Below are positions 56,301-60,794 of a stretch of 64,000 nucleotides of DNA, piece by piece (position 1 is the stretch's first letter; each line of letters starts with the position of its first letter). Made by a program: the position numbers and the translations under genes. The notes beneath the pieces were generated by a model that searched no databases, was not told where the DNA came from, and saw nothing but the letters and a program-made list of their open reading frames with translations. This DNA comes from Gonatopus flavifemur (taxonomy: Eukaryota > Arthropoda > Insecta > Hymenoptera > Dryinidae). Where the stretch lies: NCBI GenBank assembly GCA_018340375.1, contig JAFFJZ010000030.1, positions 124,001 to 188,000 on the forward strand, given 5' to 3'.

Positions 56301-57650
56301 GTACATAATTTCATAAAAGTGTCGATTTTAAAACGAACTCTCCATTTTGATAGGTTCTTGAAGTACCGTGGCCGAATGCCCCACCGATTCAACGCGACTG
56401 TTTCTGCTCGAATCGTTCGTTACCGATGAACGTGAAATCTACATCAAACATCGTCGAAGTGCACTTCACTGTTCTATCAATGGATGCTTTAGACGATTAC
56501 AACAATCTCTTCTTCGAAGGTACCTGGGACTTCGTTAAAACCGTGCCTTGCACACAAAAGCGCAGAGTAAAAGGACCCTCCGGAGAAATCAAATATCATT
56601 CTCCTATTATCGACGAAGACGAGGTAATTAGAAAGATATGTTCGTAAATTGCTTTCCAATAATCAAAATGATCATTTTTGAATAGAAAAATTGTGAGAAT
56701 TATCCGTGGCTGATCGATCCGGGTCCGGGTCAGTACCTCTACGTGAAAACTCATGGTATCGTAGCGGCAAACATGACCAATTGCGCAACCAAAAATCGTA
56801 TCATAATACATACAGGAAAAGCAAGACGTGTCTCTGTATGTCCGAAACCATCGTCTTACTCTAGACGAAATATCGTGGAAGTTTTCAGCGATGGTTGGAG
56901 CACCGCCGACGGTAGAGGAATCATCCTGGCACCAGATCAGAGTCCCACAAAGACCATAGCTGTTGAATTTATCATTACCGAAGAGGATTCCTACTCAGTC
57001 ACGTGGTTGGAGCTTAGTAGAAGGTTTGTGAGATTAGATTATCATGTATTACATAATACATACATTTCAAACTTCAAAACATCTTGAATGTGTGGTACAG
57101 AATTTTCAAATTACGAGCGTAGAATTTTTATTTTGATCGTTGATTTAGTAGCGATGGAATTGTTCCAAGGAATATCAACGATAAAACCGGAGCCAAAATT
57201 TTGATGCATGAAGTACGAAAAGTTACTGCTTCCAATGCTTATTGAACCTCAAGCTCGAGCGTATGAACTTATATTTTAAAAATATGTTTTGGTTTTTATG
57301 TCGATAGACCTTCGGTGACATCGGTTGCGGGTCTTCAGATGATGCCGCGAGATTGCGAACAACGGTGTCCGGAATTGGATGCCTGTATAAATGCATCTCT
57401 TTGGTGCGACGGGGTATCTCATTGTCCTTCCGGTTACGATGAAGCATTGACACATTGTTCCATACTCTTACAACTGCCACCTCTACATCTTGGTTTAGCC
57501 TGTCTCGCTATCGTGACAATCCTTGGCGTTCTTTGCTCCGTAATTTGTCGGATTTGTCGGAGACGCACTAGTCGTTCGATATCGCAACACCGACTGAAAA
57601 GTATCTCGTCCGAAACGGCGATTATGGATGGTAAAGAGGTGATATGCTGA
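2804..57650 (+). CDS. CUB-domain and LDLa transmembrane protein, spliced gene (12 exons seen, 5' end missing)
   Basis: Exons at 2804-2940, 4774-5062, 5431-5723, 7035-7187, 8180-8374, 8529-8917, 8985-9221, 10097-10276, 53913-54060, 56354-56623, 56686-57023 and 57308-57650 join in phase into at least 989 residues plus stop. The extracellular part is a string of CUB or CUB-like modules. The clearest spans about residues 195-355 (PNFPGLYPRN, YVTVYDG, FCGG, SSGSEILVEF). One LDLa module follows at 892-926 (six Cys, WCDG...YDE), then a membrane helix at about 935-956 and a cytoplasmic tail of about 33 residues. This is a type I surface protein. CUB and LDLa modules generally bind proteins or ligands with calcium. 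Domain order and size resemble Drosophila Culd, a photoreceptor endocytic protein; orthology is untested. Neto-like proteins are a less likely alternative because they have only two CUB domains. Confidence 0.85.
3470..4300. mobile_element. foldback/TIR element, CACAGTTG ends, TA duplication
   Basis: Ends are inverted: CACAGTTGGAAATTTTG on the left, and on the right the reverse complement of CACAGTTGAAAATTTTG. TA lies immediately outside both ends (3468-3469 and 4301-4302). It is 831 bp, with no transposase, in the first intron seen. It is non-autonomous. Confidence 0.75.
4774..5062 (+). CDS. exon 2: rest of first CUB-like module
   Basis: The acceptor is TTTGCAG before 4774 and the donor is TAG|GTGAGT at 5063. 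It enters at phase 0, directly continuing the previous exon (VQ then LTFDSF), and leaves with one base of a Gly codon. It encodes about 96 residues with a CPDG and LWCGTSWGP pair of Cys and the ISEAQRPDVGG stretch, typical of the Cys-bearing second half of a CUB domain. It ends in an FDFRMAY strand. Confidence 0.88.
5431..5723 (+). CDS. exon 3: Ser/Thr-rich linker and start of the main CUB domain
   Basis: The acceptor is TTTTTCAG before 5431 and the donor is GCG|GTAAGT at 5724. It completes the split Gly codon from the previous exon. The first half is a Ser/Thr/Glu-rich linker with a run of Thr, likely a glycosylated spacer. The second half opens a classical CUB domain with CRLQSPNFPGLYPRNLTCYY. 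The intron behind it (5724-7034) carries a foldback element at 5833-6068. Confidence 0.9.
5833..6068. mobile_element. hairpin MITE, CACGGAGAAAAAA ends, TG duplication
   Basis: It is a 236-bp nearly complete inverted repeat inside an intron of the host gene. The terminal block CACGGAGAAAAAA is repeated inverted at the right end, and TG flanks both sides (5831-5832 and 6069-6070). The interior shares the ACCTCTAAAAGTACCAT-type segment with the element at 40067-40333, so they are one family with different flanking dinucleotides. Confidence 0.8.
7035..7187 (+). CDS. exon 4: central strands of the main CUB domain
   Basis: The acceptor is AATCAG before 7035 and the donor is CCAG|GTACGT at 7188. 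It is a symmetric phase-0 exon of 51 codons. It encodes VRQHEVPPGKHALISV through LRLWQDCDVVQ, the middle strands between the PNFPG motif of the previous exon and the YVTVYDG motif of the next. Confidence 0.9.
8180..8374 (+). CDS. exon 5: C-terminal part of the main CUB domain
   Basis: The acceptor is TTTCAG before 8180 and the donor is GCAG|GTGTGT at 8375. It is a phase-0 exon of 65 codons. It holds the most diagnostic CUB motifs in the gene: DYVTVYDGYT, ILKFCGGGEPVPE and SSGSEILVEFTTSP, ending in a YGFQLEVQ strand. The DYVTVYDG acid pair is the usual calcium-binding position of CUB domains. Confidence 0.93.
8529..8917 (+). CDS. exon 6: third CUB-like module with proline-rich insert
   Basis: The acceptor is GCTGCAG before 8529 and the donor is CATG|GTAATT at 8918. 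It encodes 129 residues plus two bases of a Cys codon. A CEFW Cys, LASPRHSLPRNSTCLYHL (a degenerate PNFP-type motif) and LIIWDGE (degenerate YDG) place a divergent CUB module here. A Pro-rich insert of roughly 40 residues (PSPTPPRPLPKFPEQRPG and onward) interrupts it, probably an exposed loop. Confidence 0.9.
8985..9221 (+). CDS. exon 7: end of third CUB-like module; GC donor
   Basis: The acceptor is TTTTCAG before 8985. It completes the split Cys codon (CEKERQRYN). It encodes KYCKDKVPRTCDHAM and FISSGNSLTIEIRM, the FCG and SSGN-LTIEF positions of a CUB fold. The only donor that keeps the frame is GAG|GCAAGT at 9222, a GC-AG intron with otherwise perfect consensus. The nearby GT at 9226 would put the next exon into a frame that soon stops. 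Confidence 0.87.
10097..10276 (+). CDS. exon 8: linker and start of the fourth CUB-like module
   Basis: The acceptor is TTACAG before 10097 and the donor is TTAG|GTAAGT at 10277. It completes an Arg codon from the GC-donor exon and encodes PVNFRALYEFVDLNQDGDQYG, then PCSRVFYS and RRFQGPRNIFLYGRGGAKNL. It leaves with two bases of a codon. The next compatible exon is 43.6 kb away at 53913. Confidence 0.88.
10600..11090. repeat. purine-rich low-complexity stretch
   Basis: The + strand is strongly A/G-biased, with long GA/GAA runs especially at 10670-10870 and 11030-11080. The bias creates long open frames on the minus strand rich in Ser, Phe and Leu that have no domain content; they are not called as genes. 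Confidence 0.7.
11316..11499. mobile_element. small MITE, (C/G)ACTGTAAAA ends, TA duplication
   Basis: The left end GACTGTAAAAAATTT and right end TTTTACAGTG are inverted, with TA on both sides (11314-11315, 11500-11501). Internal wording (ATATGCGT, AAAGTTTGGAATTT) is shared with a diverged copy starting at 22795, supporting a real family. Confidence 0.65.
11500..14065. other. intronic sequence, nothing recognised
   Basis: AT-rich DNA inside the 43.6-kb intron. I see no exon compatible in phase with 10276, no RNA gene and no complete inverted-repeat element. Confidence 0.55.
14066..15332 (-). mobile_element. mariner-family (DD34D-type) transposon, decayed
   Basis: Terminal inverted repeats are TTAGGTGCATAACTTCG on the left, and on the right the reverse complement of TTGAGTGTATAACTTAG, both continuing into GCTTCCGCCGTTTT. 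TA lies on both sides (14064-14065 and 15333-15334). The 1267-bp length is normal for mariner. It holds a single broken transposase on the minus strand. It lies in the large intron, antisense to the host gene. Confidence 0.9.
14105..15175 (-). pseudogene. mariner transposase pseudogene
   Basis: Reading on the minus strand from ATG at 15175, the N-terminal DNA-binding half (two helix-turn-helix regions, SERTCQEWFQRFKNGDF and GVTQPAISKRLKVMG) runs to an in-frame TAG at 14819-14821. That codon stands where the family has the Trp of WVPHEL. The catalytic half continues in frame: VTGDEKW (first Asp), QHDNARPH (second Asp), then 34 residues to SEYHLF. Mariner has Asp at this third position (SDYHLF); here the codon is GAA, Glu. 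A frameshift near 14265 throws the C-terminal residues out of frame. With one stop, one frameshift and the changed third acid, it cannot be active. Confidence 0.92.
15502..16515. mobile_element. TIR element, CCCGTGTGG ends, CT duplication
   Basis: The left end CCCGTGTGGCAATTT and right end ATTTCCACACGGG are inverted; CT precedes and follows the element. It is 1014 bp with no transposase. The interior is a loose repetition of GGGCCT/CCTATA/GGTATCC words like those of the smaller relative at 47393-47705. Confidence 0.7.
17911..18063. mobile_element. MITE, CACTGAATAAAAA ends, CA duplication
   Basis: It is 153 bp, beginning CACTGAATAAAAA and ending TTTTTTCAGTG, with CA on each side (17909-17910 and 18064-18065). 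An internal inverted pair (GTTGATTCAAC and GTTGAATCAAC) supports a foldback. It is inserted in the CCCTGGTT element. Confidence 0.7.
18760..20400. repeat. 74-bp tandem array with a 520-bp higher-order repeat
   Basis: Units of about 74 bp share the frame AATCCAATT, AAAATATT, GGTATCAATCGGAATTTT and ATAAAATACC. On top of this, the block from about 19150 recurs 520 bp later at about 19670, nearly base for base up to 20190. A more diverged version lies 520 bp earlier. Seven 74-bp monomers make one 520-bp unit. Confidence 0.85.
20527..20626 (+). pseudogene. 5S rRNA-derived fragment
   Basis: GGTTAAGCAACG followed about 20 bp later by GTAC and then GGATGGGTGATCACC matches the internal promoter (box A and box C) and 3' half of eukaryotic 5S rRNA (AAGTTAAGCAAC...GGATGGGTGACC). 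The 5' half is degenerate and the 3' end is lost. It lies inside the repeat-rich element, so it is a 5S-derived repeat or SINE3-like remnant, not a working gene. Confidence 0.6.
21024..21408. mobile_element. hAT-type MITE with 8-bp target duplication
   Basis: Perfect 16-bp termini TAGAGATCGACCGAAA are inverted at both ends, and CTTATTGG stands directly outside each end (21016-21023 and 21409-21416). An 8-bp duplication and TAGAG-type ends are characteristic of the hAT superfamily. It is 385 bp, foldback, with no transposase. Confidence 0.8.
22199..22640. mobile_element. foldback repeat rich in GAGTG/CACTC
   Basis: The region contains more than a dozen short inverted words of the type GAGTGAAATTTCACTC and ends with AGATTTTAGAGAGCAAAA. 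The same design recurs at 41851-42147 (AGAAATTTAGAGAGCAGAA). The two are related foldback elements; exact ends are uncertain. Confidence 0.55.
22795..23000. mobile_element. diverged copy of the CACTGTAAAA MITE family
   Basis: It starts TA|CACTGTAAAAAAATTT at 22795 and shares ACATGCGT and CCCATAAAGTTTGGAATTTTCAG with the MITE at 11316-11499. The right terminus is not clear. Confidence 0.5.
23204..23345. repeat. short hairpin inverted repeat
   Basis: TTCAGGATACTATTGAAATC near 23207 is repeated in inverted orientation at about 23323-23345, enclosing AT-rich sequence. It is a probable small foldback MITE; flanking duplication was not resolved. Confidence 0.5.
24254..25581 (-). pseudogene. DD41D transposase pseudogene, split by a MITE
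   Basis: On the minus strand from ATG at 25581 (MSDYAPNDIVDVLLCLGEA), the N-terminal part is a DUF4817-like helix-turn-helix followed by a second one (SLRDIEEMTGIPRSTAQRIL). The frame stays the same through two single-codon stops, at about 25231 (after SLDYHP) and about 25000 (TGA where the family has Trp). Catalytic motifs are VMLSDEAIFHNVG, FQQDGAPRHY and, after the MITE at 24483-24734, SPDLTSPDFFLWG. It ends FEHLLNA at 24254. Apart from two stops and the insertion, no frameshift is visible, so it decayed recently. Confidence 0.9.
24483..24734. mobile_element. hairpin MITE inserted in the DD41D transposase, TA duplication
   Basis: It starts CCCTGAAAAAAAAATTTATT and ends with an inverted AATAAATTTTTCAGTG-type terminus. 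The two arms are almost perfect complements. TA stands on both sides (24481-24482, 24735-24736). Removing the element with one TA rejoins the transposase coding sequence within the conserved WPP...RSPD block, which defines both the ends and the 2-bp duplication. Confidence 0.88.
27565..27681. mobile_element. possible small MITE, CCCA ends, TA duplication
   Basis: TA|CCCAGACAGCACAACGTG and the right end TTGTGCTGTTAAGGTATTTGGG|TA are inverted with a small offset (GACAGCACAA and TTGTGCTGTT pair). Short and partly degenerate. Confidence 0.45.
28741..28870 (+). repeat. left subterminal repeat of the Transib element
   Basis: GTTGCTGATTATGAATCTGA followed by TTCAAGATGGCGGATCC and AATATGGCGG. The same module, inverted, makes up about 32220-32870 at the other end of the element, and in direct orientation it recurs outside at 36440-36890. 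Confidence 0.65.
29575..31725 (+). pseudogene. Transib/RAG1-core-like transposase with one in-frame stop
   Basis: Starting at ATG 29575 (MKFTKREIF; an earlier in-frame start at 29542 is less likely), one frame runs 715 sense codons to TGA at 31723, broken only by TAA at 30670-30672 (codon 366). Catalytic acids can be placed by motif and spacing: D282 (GFDGSSGHS), D392 (LIDGKV), E607 (ASESRNKDYK). Zinc ligands are C408/C411 (CPIC) and H581/H586 (HKILVH). In mouse RAG1 the same set is D600, D708, C727, C730, H937, H942 and E962, so the spacings agree within about three residues. The C-terminus is very acidic (DDRDSDDDD). Either the copy is recently dead or the stop is read through or edited. 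Confidence 0.92.
31755..31870. repeat. A-rich low-complexity stretch
   Basis: AAAAAAC/AAAAAG-type run just after the transposase stop codon, giving meaningless Phe-rich frames on the minus strand. Confidence 0.75.
32220..32880 (-). repeat. right subterminal tandem repeats of the Transib element
   Basis: At least three units of about 115-125 bp with AATCAGCGACC, AAACCCCT, GGAATTCGG and GCCATATTGGAT-type words run head to tail up to 32870. They are interrupted by the MITE at 32323-32497. Their reverse complement matches the left subterminal module (GATGGCGGATCC). Confidence 0.65.
32323..32497. mobile_element. palindromic MITE inside the Transib element, CACAGTAAAAAATTTTT ends, GA duplication
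   Basis: A nearly perfect 175-bp hairpin. CACAGTAAAAAATTTTTCG is repeated inverted at the right end, and GA flanks both sides (32321-32322, 32498-32499). The central part (GTTGATTCAACAC and inverse) folds too. Confidence 0.85.
33012..35134 (+). pseudogene. LINE reverse transcriptase, one frameshift
   Basis: The first frame (33012-34151) holds the palm motifs SSGPGDDGIPPNFLKSC, WKSSLITPIFKSGD, YGPISIMNVMPKIFE (usually YRPIS) and DFSKAFDRVDHNILL. It shifts at about 34124-34140 into the second frame (34124-35134), which carries VSSGVPQGSHLGPLLFIIFINDI, the catalytic FADDLKLF and the thumb and C-terminal region (LRTLYCTLVRPHLEYASQIWSP). These are reverse-transcriptase motifs of the jockey/CR1 group. 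The first residues of the open frame lie in neighbouring DNA. With the frameshift and no endonuclease it cannot act alone. Confidence 0.9.
33079..35332 (+). mobile_element. 5'-truncated non-LTR retrotransposon (jockey-superfamily LINE)
   Basis: Coding similarity starts near 33079 in the linker before the reverse transcriptase. The endonuclease is missing, the usual result of 5' truncation. The 3' end is a short noncoding tail finishing in an AAAT tandem run at about 35307-35332. The exact 5' junction and target duplication were not resolved. It lies about 150 bp right of the Transib element. Confidence 0.88.
35690..36000. repeat. unclassified repeat remnant
   Basis: It contains GTCTGTCCGTCTGTTTG and GGATAACTCTGGACCGAGTGG, wording that I associate with the untranslated parts of insect retroelements. 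No ends or coding were found. Confidence 0.3.
36050..36250. mobile_element. single TIR of a Tc1/mariner-type element (solo end)
   Basis: ACAGGGTGTCCCAGAATTCG at about 36050 resembles the CAGGGTGTCCCA ends of the DD41D elements but continues differently. No inverted partner or transposase is found nearby. Confidence 0.4.
36440..36895 (+). repeat. tandem repeat of about 120 bp resembling Transib subterminal repeats
   Basis: Four diverged units each contain GGTTCTAGGGGTTTT, GAGGGTGAGGAATTCGAATC, GACGTCGAAGAACGAA and AAGATGGCGGA. The motif GATGGCGGATCCAA also occurs in the Transib left arm. It is likely the relic of a related element. Confidence 0.6.
37733..37800 (-). pseudogene. tRNA-like remnant
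   Basis: On the minus strand a B box (GGTCCCGGGTTCAATCC) lies about 45 bp after an A-box-like TTAGCTGATGTGATAGAG. The cloverleaf is imperfect, with no good acceptor stem. It is a probable tRNA-derived (SINE-like) relic inside the 37255-40547 element. Confidence 0.4.
40067..40333. mobile_element. hairpin MITE, CACTGAGAAAA / CTCCGTG ends, TA duplication
   Basis: It is 267 bp, a largely self-complementary foldback with TA on both sides (40065-40066, 40334-40335). The interior TATTTACGTGAA...CCTCTAAAAGT is shared with the MITE at 5833-6068. Inserted in the 37255-40547 element. Confidence 0.8.
41590..41804. mobile_element. hairpin MITE, GGGTAAGGCGGGGTAATATG ends, TA duplication
   Basis: Long arms (GGGTAAGGCGGGGTAATATG, then CCAGTGTGGGTAAAATGCC) are repeated inverted at the right end. 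TA flanks both sides. It is 215 bp, with near-perfect arms of roughly 80 bp, indicating recent insertion. Confidence 0.82.
41851..42147. mobile_element. foldback element, CACGGAGAAAA left end, GAGTG/CACTC interior
   Basis: The left end is CACGGAGAAAACAGGACAGC. The interior has repeated GAGTGAA/TTCACTC words like 22199-22640, and it ends about AGAAATTTAGAGAGCAGAA. The right terminus is poorly conserved. Confidence 0.55.
42435..42745. mobile_element. probable foldback element rich in TTGCTGAATCAGCAA
   Basis: Repeated self-complementary words (TTTGCTGA, TCAGCAAA) fill the stretch. A diverged terminal pair (AACTTCTTGCTGAAAAAGC and GCTGTTTCAGCAACTTTTCTT) gives approximate ends. No duplication was resolved. 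Confidence 0.45.
43254..43483. mobile_element. MITE, CACAGTAAAAATTTTATATT ends, CA duplication
   Basis: The right end is the inverted CACAGAGAAAAGTTTATATT. CA flanks both ends (43252-43253, 43484-43485). It is 230 bp. Matching internal words (GGGATATACTT) in opposite orientation confirm the foldback. Confidence 0.78.
44283..44343 (+). pseudogene. tRNA-like remnant (Leu/Ser-type look)
   Basis: TGGCTGGAGTGATAAAGC resembles a D-arm/A box (TGGCCGAGTGG type). A 4-bp anticodon-like stem (GTCT...AGAC) and a T-arm-like CCACG...CGTGG around GTTCAATTC follow. The T loop is two bases too long and the acceptor stem is absent. It is a pseudogene or SINE head. Confidence 0.4.
45490..45755. mobile_element. 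foldback MITE, CCGGGTCGAAAAATTTGC ends
   Basis: The left end CCGGGTCGAAAAATTTGC, then CACGGTT and TTGTCCT, is repeated inverted at the right end (GCAAATTTTTCGACTCGGG). Inner blocks (TTGTCCTGATGGTTGATTAA and inverse) also pair. TT stands on both sides, so the duplication may be TT. About 266 bp. Confidence 0.7.
46441..46696. mobile_element. MITE, CACTGAGAGAAATAATTACT ends, CA duplication
   Basis: The right end is the exact inverse of CACTGAGAGAAATAATTACT. CA flanks both ends (46439-46440, 46697-46698). It is 256 bp. The interior has repeated TTCTTGAATCAAGAAAATTT-type inverted words. Confidence 0.8.
47393..47705. mobile_element. TIR element, CCCGTGTGGAAAT ends, TA duplication
   Basis: CCCGTGTGGAAAT and its inverse ATTTCCACACGGG mark the ends, with TA on both sides. 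It is 313 bp and shares both termini and interior word style (GGGC, CCTA, GGCATCC) with the 1014-bp element at 15502-16515. Confidence 0.75.
47840..47990. repeat. degenerate GTCTCGC-rich repeat
   Basis: GTCTCGC or TCTCGC recurs about ten times at spacings of roughly 10-18 bp. A related AAGACTAT/GCGAGACTAT-rich stretch lies at about 52915-53090. Probably parts of one repeat family; no ends resolved. Confidence 0.4.
48521..49661. mobile_element. TIR element, CCCAGCAAACACTG ends
   Basis: CCCAGCAAACACTG at 48521 has an exact inverted partner CAGTGTTTGCTGGG ending at 49661. Flanking dinucleotides are TT and TA, so a duplication is not proven. The interior near both ends repeats GGGCCAA/GGACCATCAA words. 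It carries a 5S-rRNA-like fragment. Confidence 0.65.
49237..49325 (+). pseudogene. 5S rRNA-derived fragment
   Basis: GCAGCATTCCCAGGAGCGGTACAAA-like sequence followed by TTGGATGGGTGACCGTC matches the 3' half of 5S rRNA (GTACTTGGATGGGTGACCGC). The box C region is intact and the 5' half is degenerate. It lies within the element 48521-49661. Confidence 0.55.
50470..50600. repeat. internal palindrome next to the DD41D transposase start
   Basis: AATTTCAGAGAAGAA, then TTCGAACACAAAACACA, is mirrored by TGTGTTTTGTGTTCG and TTCTTCTCTGAAATT about 50 bp later, 100 bp before the start codon. It is a small foldback in the leader. Confidence 0.65.
50704..51776 (+). pseudogene. DD41D transposase pseudogene (DUF4817-type N-terminus)
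   Basis: ATG at 50704 opens MSDYTPNDIVDILLCLGEAQ, then SVRDIEEATGIPRSTVHHML (second helix-turn-helix), and breaks by a frameshift at about 51045-51060. In the catalytic part, TAG at about 51121 and TAA at about 51340 interrupt. Preserved motifs are IMFSDEATFQSVG, FQQDGAPSHF and SPDSTSPDSFLWG, with 41 residues between the last two acids. It is more decayed than the relative at 24254-25581. Confidence 0.9.
53913..54060 (+). CDS. exon 9: isolated CUB exon between two large introns
   Basis: The acceptor is ATGTTACAG before 53913 and the donor is CAAG|GTATGT at 54061. It is 148 bp: one base completes the split codon (Ser) and 49 codons follow, leaving at phase 0. It encodes CVYRFEGEHDEVVKLRF and onward, the expected C-Y-R-F opening of a CUB module after the previous exon, with further Cys. 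It closes a phase gap that would otherwise exist between 10276 (phase 2) and 56354 (phase 0). That phase agreement and the CUB-type content are the main support, since the exon stands alone in transposon-rich DNA. Confidence 0.85.
54744..55252. mobile_element. foldback element, CACGGAGAAAAATGCAGC ends, TA duplication
   Basis: It is 509 bp with arms of about 240 bp that are nearly perfect complements: CACGGAGAAAAATGCAGC, AAAGGATAGTAATC and the TTCTTAAGAATTT-rich part. TA flanks both sides (54742-54743, 55253-55254). It lies in the intron after the exon at 53913. Confidence 0.85.
55338..55802. mobile_element. TIR element, CACTGTAAAAAATTTT / CACAGTG ends
   Basis: CACTGTAAAAAATTTTGG at 55338 pairs loosely with TTTCTCACAGTG ending at 55802. 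The interior repeats GTAAAATTACC/GGTAATTTTAC words many times in both orientations. Flanking bases do not give a clean duplication (TT versus AA). Confidence 0.55.
56354..56623 (+). CDS. exon 10: CUB-like module, Cys pair and last strands
   Basis: The acceptor is TTGATAG before 56354 and the donor is CGAG|GTAATT at 56624. It is a phase-0 exon of 90 codons: VLEVPWPNAPPIQ, then DCFCSNRS, IVEVHFTVLSM and LFFEGTWDFV, ending in an acidic DEDE. The other two frames stop early, so phase 0 entry is required. It is followed by a minimal 62-bp intron. Confidence 0.9.
56686..57023 (+). CDS. exon 11: last CUB-like module
   Basis: The acceptor is TGAATAG before 56686 and the donor is AAG|GTTTGT at 57024. 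It encodes 112 residues plus two bases: NCENYPWLIDPGPGQYLYVK (degenerate PNFP opening), NCATKNRIIIHTGK, VCPKPS and a final IAVEFIITEEDSYSVTWLEL strand set. This is the membrane-proximal CUB-like module preceding the LDLa domain. Confidence 0.9.
57308..57650 (+). CDS. exon 12: LDLa module, transmembrane helix, cytoplasmic tail, stop
   Basis: The acceptor is TCGATAG before 57308. It completes an Arg codon and reads to TGA at 57648-57650. Six Cys at residues 892, 896, 902, 909, 915 and 926 with WCDGVSHCPSGYDE match the calcium cage of LDL-receptor class A repeats. A hydrophobic stretch (LHLGLACLAIVTILGVLCSV) follows, then a basic stop-transfer run (CRICRRRTSR) and a short cytoplasmic tail. This gives type I topology. 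Confidence 0.93.
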
Positions 57651-57752
57651 CACAGCGACAGTTCTGTGCGTTACGTCGAGGTCGATCGTGTAACTACTGT
57701 GTGACAATCGTCATCTTTCTGGTCGTTTCAATGGCGGTGGTTGTTCTCGAAG

Positions 57753-57758
57753 AATAAA
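57753..57758 (+). promoter_or_regulatory. candidate polyadenylation signal of the CUB/LDLa gene
   Basis: AATAAA about 100 bp after the stop codon, the first such hexamer in the 3' untranslated region. Other A/T-rich hexamers follow downstream, so a longer 3' UTR is equally possible. Confidence 0.45.
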
Positions 57759-60120
57759 ATATCTCTTTCATTAACCACCCGTGTATGTAACGAAGTTAAC
57801 GGCGAGTTGAATCAAATCAATCCTTTCTACCTCTACTTCAAATTAATAATAAAAGCCTGTGCTTTCTCATCCTGAAGACCAACCGAAGGGAGATGAAGTT
57901 ATATGACGATATATCTGGTACAGATATCTTCACACACCTGGTCACCTCAGAATCGACCTTTGCGTAACGCATCGAACAGTTTTGCCTCGGTGGTATTATC
58001 GGATTTATCAACATTTTCGCGTTATTGTCATGATTGTTATTATTAGCTGTTCGATTGCTTAGATAATTGTATATATGAATTAATATAGACGAGATATTCA
58101 TAGTATTGAAGCAGCTATTACGGGCTAGTCAATGAGCAATAATTAAGGTATCTTGTATAAAATGTAACTAATACGATTATTGTTTAATTTGAAAATTCCA
58201 ATGTAATGAAAATAATGTACCAGGACATCAGAATCAGAATATATGTATATTCTCTTTGCATTTATTGAGAATTTTGTGAGATTCGTTCGGTCTCTTTTTT
58301 TTCGTTCGGAAAGAGGAAAACTGCATTCTCGCGTTTTTAAAAGGTTCGATTGAAAGCAGTGGAGCATATCAAGAGTATCTCAATTCAACGTTATCACTGC
58401 GTGTGGTAGAATGGCAAAGGTATTTCCGGTACGCTCGGTGCACATAATCGAATTCACCATATCATAAAAGTGGATGTGAAATCTTCTTTCCTGTCGATGC
58501 GCTTATGTAGTTATCACCTTTATTTAGTCACCTAGCTTACAATTTATTATGGAAGAACATAAAACTATGAAGCTGCGTAATAGGAACAATGATGCTTCGT
58601 AATGTATTGAAACGATAGATTGCACAAAAAGCGTATCGAAAATTCCTTAAAGTCTGTTTGATATTGGGTAGAACAGTTATAGAATTTTAATTCATCTATC
58701 TGATATCCTGGTTTAATATTTTCAATTTCATAGATTCCATTCCAGGAGGAATCAAAATTGTTCGTCTAATTTTTTTTATAGATATAAAACTACTGATGTA
58801 AACAACATGGATAGATAGAAATGATAGGGTATTGAAAATTAATTCACTAAAACGTTTTCTCTCAACTTCAAAGAAAAGTAGAAGAGATATTTTTCAAATA
58901 GATAGTATGTGAAGATAGACCCCTCGTAACAAGTTATATTTTCTCAGTTCGCGAGATAGAACAAAAATAAATAGATTTTCATTTTCACGAATGATACATT
59001 AGACCCTAGAAAACACTTTATTAATGAAAGGATCTAAGGCTAAAGGGCAAAATTGTTATAGTACTTTTAGTTCAATTGGAGAATTACGTGTTATCCTATT
59101 TCAACTTGAGAACAAGCAAAAGGGAAAACCGTAGGAACTTCTTTAAAGTAATTTAGCCCGTAATGAGCTATGGAAACGACGTTATATAGGCCAAATATGC
59201 CTCAATCCAAGAGAAAAAATGAAAATAACAAAGAAACGAATAAGAATCGAGCCGCTTCAACCGAGGACAATAAGTAATAAAATCCTAGTCAATAATTGAC
59301 CTCATCGTCAAGGTAGTCTATATATAGTAGTCCGTAGAGTACATATCGATGAATATATCTTGCGCGTGTCTTGATGGAATCTGTTGAACCTGGTTTTGAT
59401 AAACAAATTTCTGTTTTCTGTGATCTTCAGTTTGGCCGTGCAAGGCAAAAAAGTGATCAACTCAATTTTTTCCCAATATTTTCCTGAATCGGATGACATG
59501 AAAAAATAATTTTCAAAAACAAATGAGTTACCCACTTTTTTACCCAGCATGGCAGAGTTCTCCGTCTTGGAATTCAGTGGATAATCAATTCACATTTATT
59601 AAAATCTTCTTCTGAAACTCTCTTGTTGACGTTGAAATCCACTCGGAAACTGATTAAACATCAACTTTTCATCACATTTGAATGAAGCCAAAACCGATAA
59701 ACAATTGTAAAAACATAATGCGCGTTCAAAAGTATTCCATCAAAATTAATCCAATGACTTTTTGTGGATTCTAAGAAATCGAACAGCTATCCACTTATTG
59801 AGAAAAAAAAATCCCCCAATTCTTTCCCTACGATCATGTATATTTGAAAATTAGCCTCTGAATTTATTCATTCATTTATTTACCTGTTGTGAAATGAAAA
59901 TCATTTGTTTCTGCACTATTCTTTGAATTGTATGCACATATTACATTTTGACGCGCGAGTCATTAATAATCGCGTTCGATAAGAGATTCAAAAGCGTGAT
60001 GTGTTATGTATGAAGTTTGAAATTTTGAAAACTATAAAAATAAATGAATATATATAAATATATTATAGAAATATAATGACCAATGTTTTAAAGAGCGATA
60101 TACCGTTTAGATGGATTACT

Positions 60121-60148
60121 ATATTATTATTATTATTATTATTATTAT
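60121..60148. repeat. (TTA)n microsatellite
   Basis: About nine tandem ATT/TTA units. Confidence 0.9.
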
Positions 60149-60794
60149 CAATAAATTAATTAATAAATGATTCCACAATGTAGAGAATCGTGATCTTCAA
60201 GATCAAATGTGGATGATCGATTAGATATCTGGTAGGCTGAAATTATATAAATTATGTAAATCTAAGTATACACATACATCACGTACCGCTATCCGTAACA
60301 TTGTTTTTTCTCGAAGCTGCGCTTCGAGGCAATTGATTGTTAACACATGTGGTGATAATCAATTTTCATGAAGAAGGAAGAATTGATTCGTCAAGAGTAA
60401 TTGAATAAAAAATAGTACTTTAAGTTAAAAACCTCCGCTTGTACATCTTGTTCATACAACTTGTACATCTTGTTCATACTTGTAAATAATTGATCTCTGT
60501 TTCAACGATAACTGAAAATGGAAGGTGGCAATCTTGTGCACACATCTGTATTGATAAACACCTAAACTCGTAAACGTTGTTGAACTTGTTTCAAAGATAT
60601 CTGTAAATATCGATAATATTATTTGATTTCTTGAATTATGACACCGAGTATGAAGGTGTGTGTCGCGTCACTTTACTATTAGATTGTAAGTGGACATTTT
60701 CAATGAACTTTTTTTTTAAAAAATACAAGATGGATTATCCAAAAATTGTTAGTTCGTGCAAAAAAAATCTCAAGTATGAAGAGAATTGATCTTA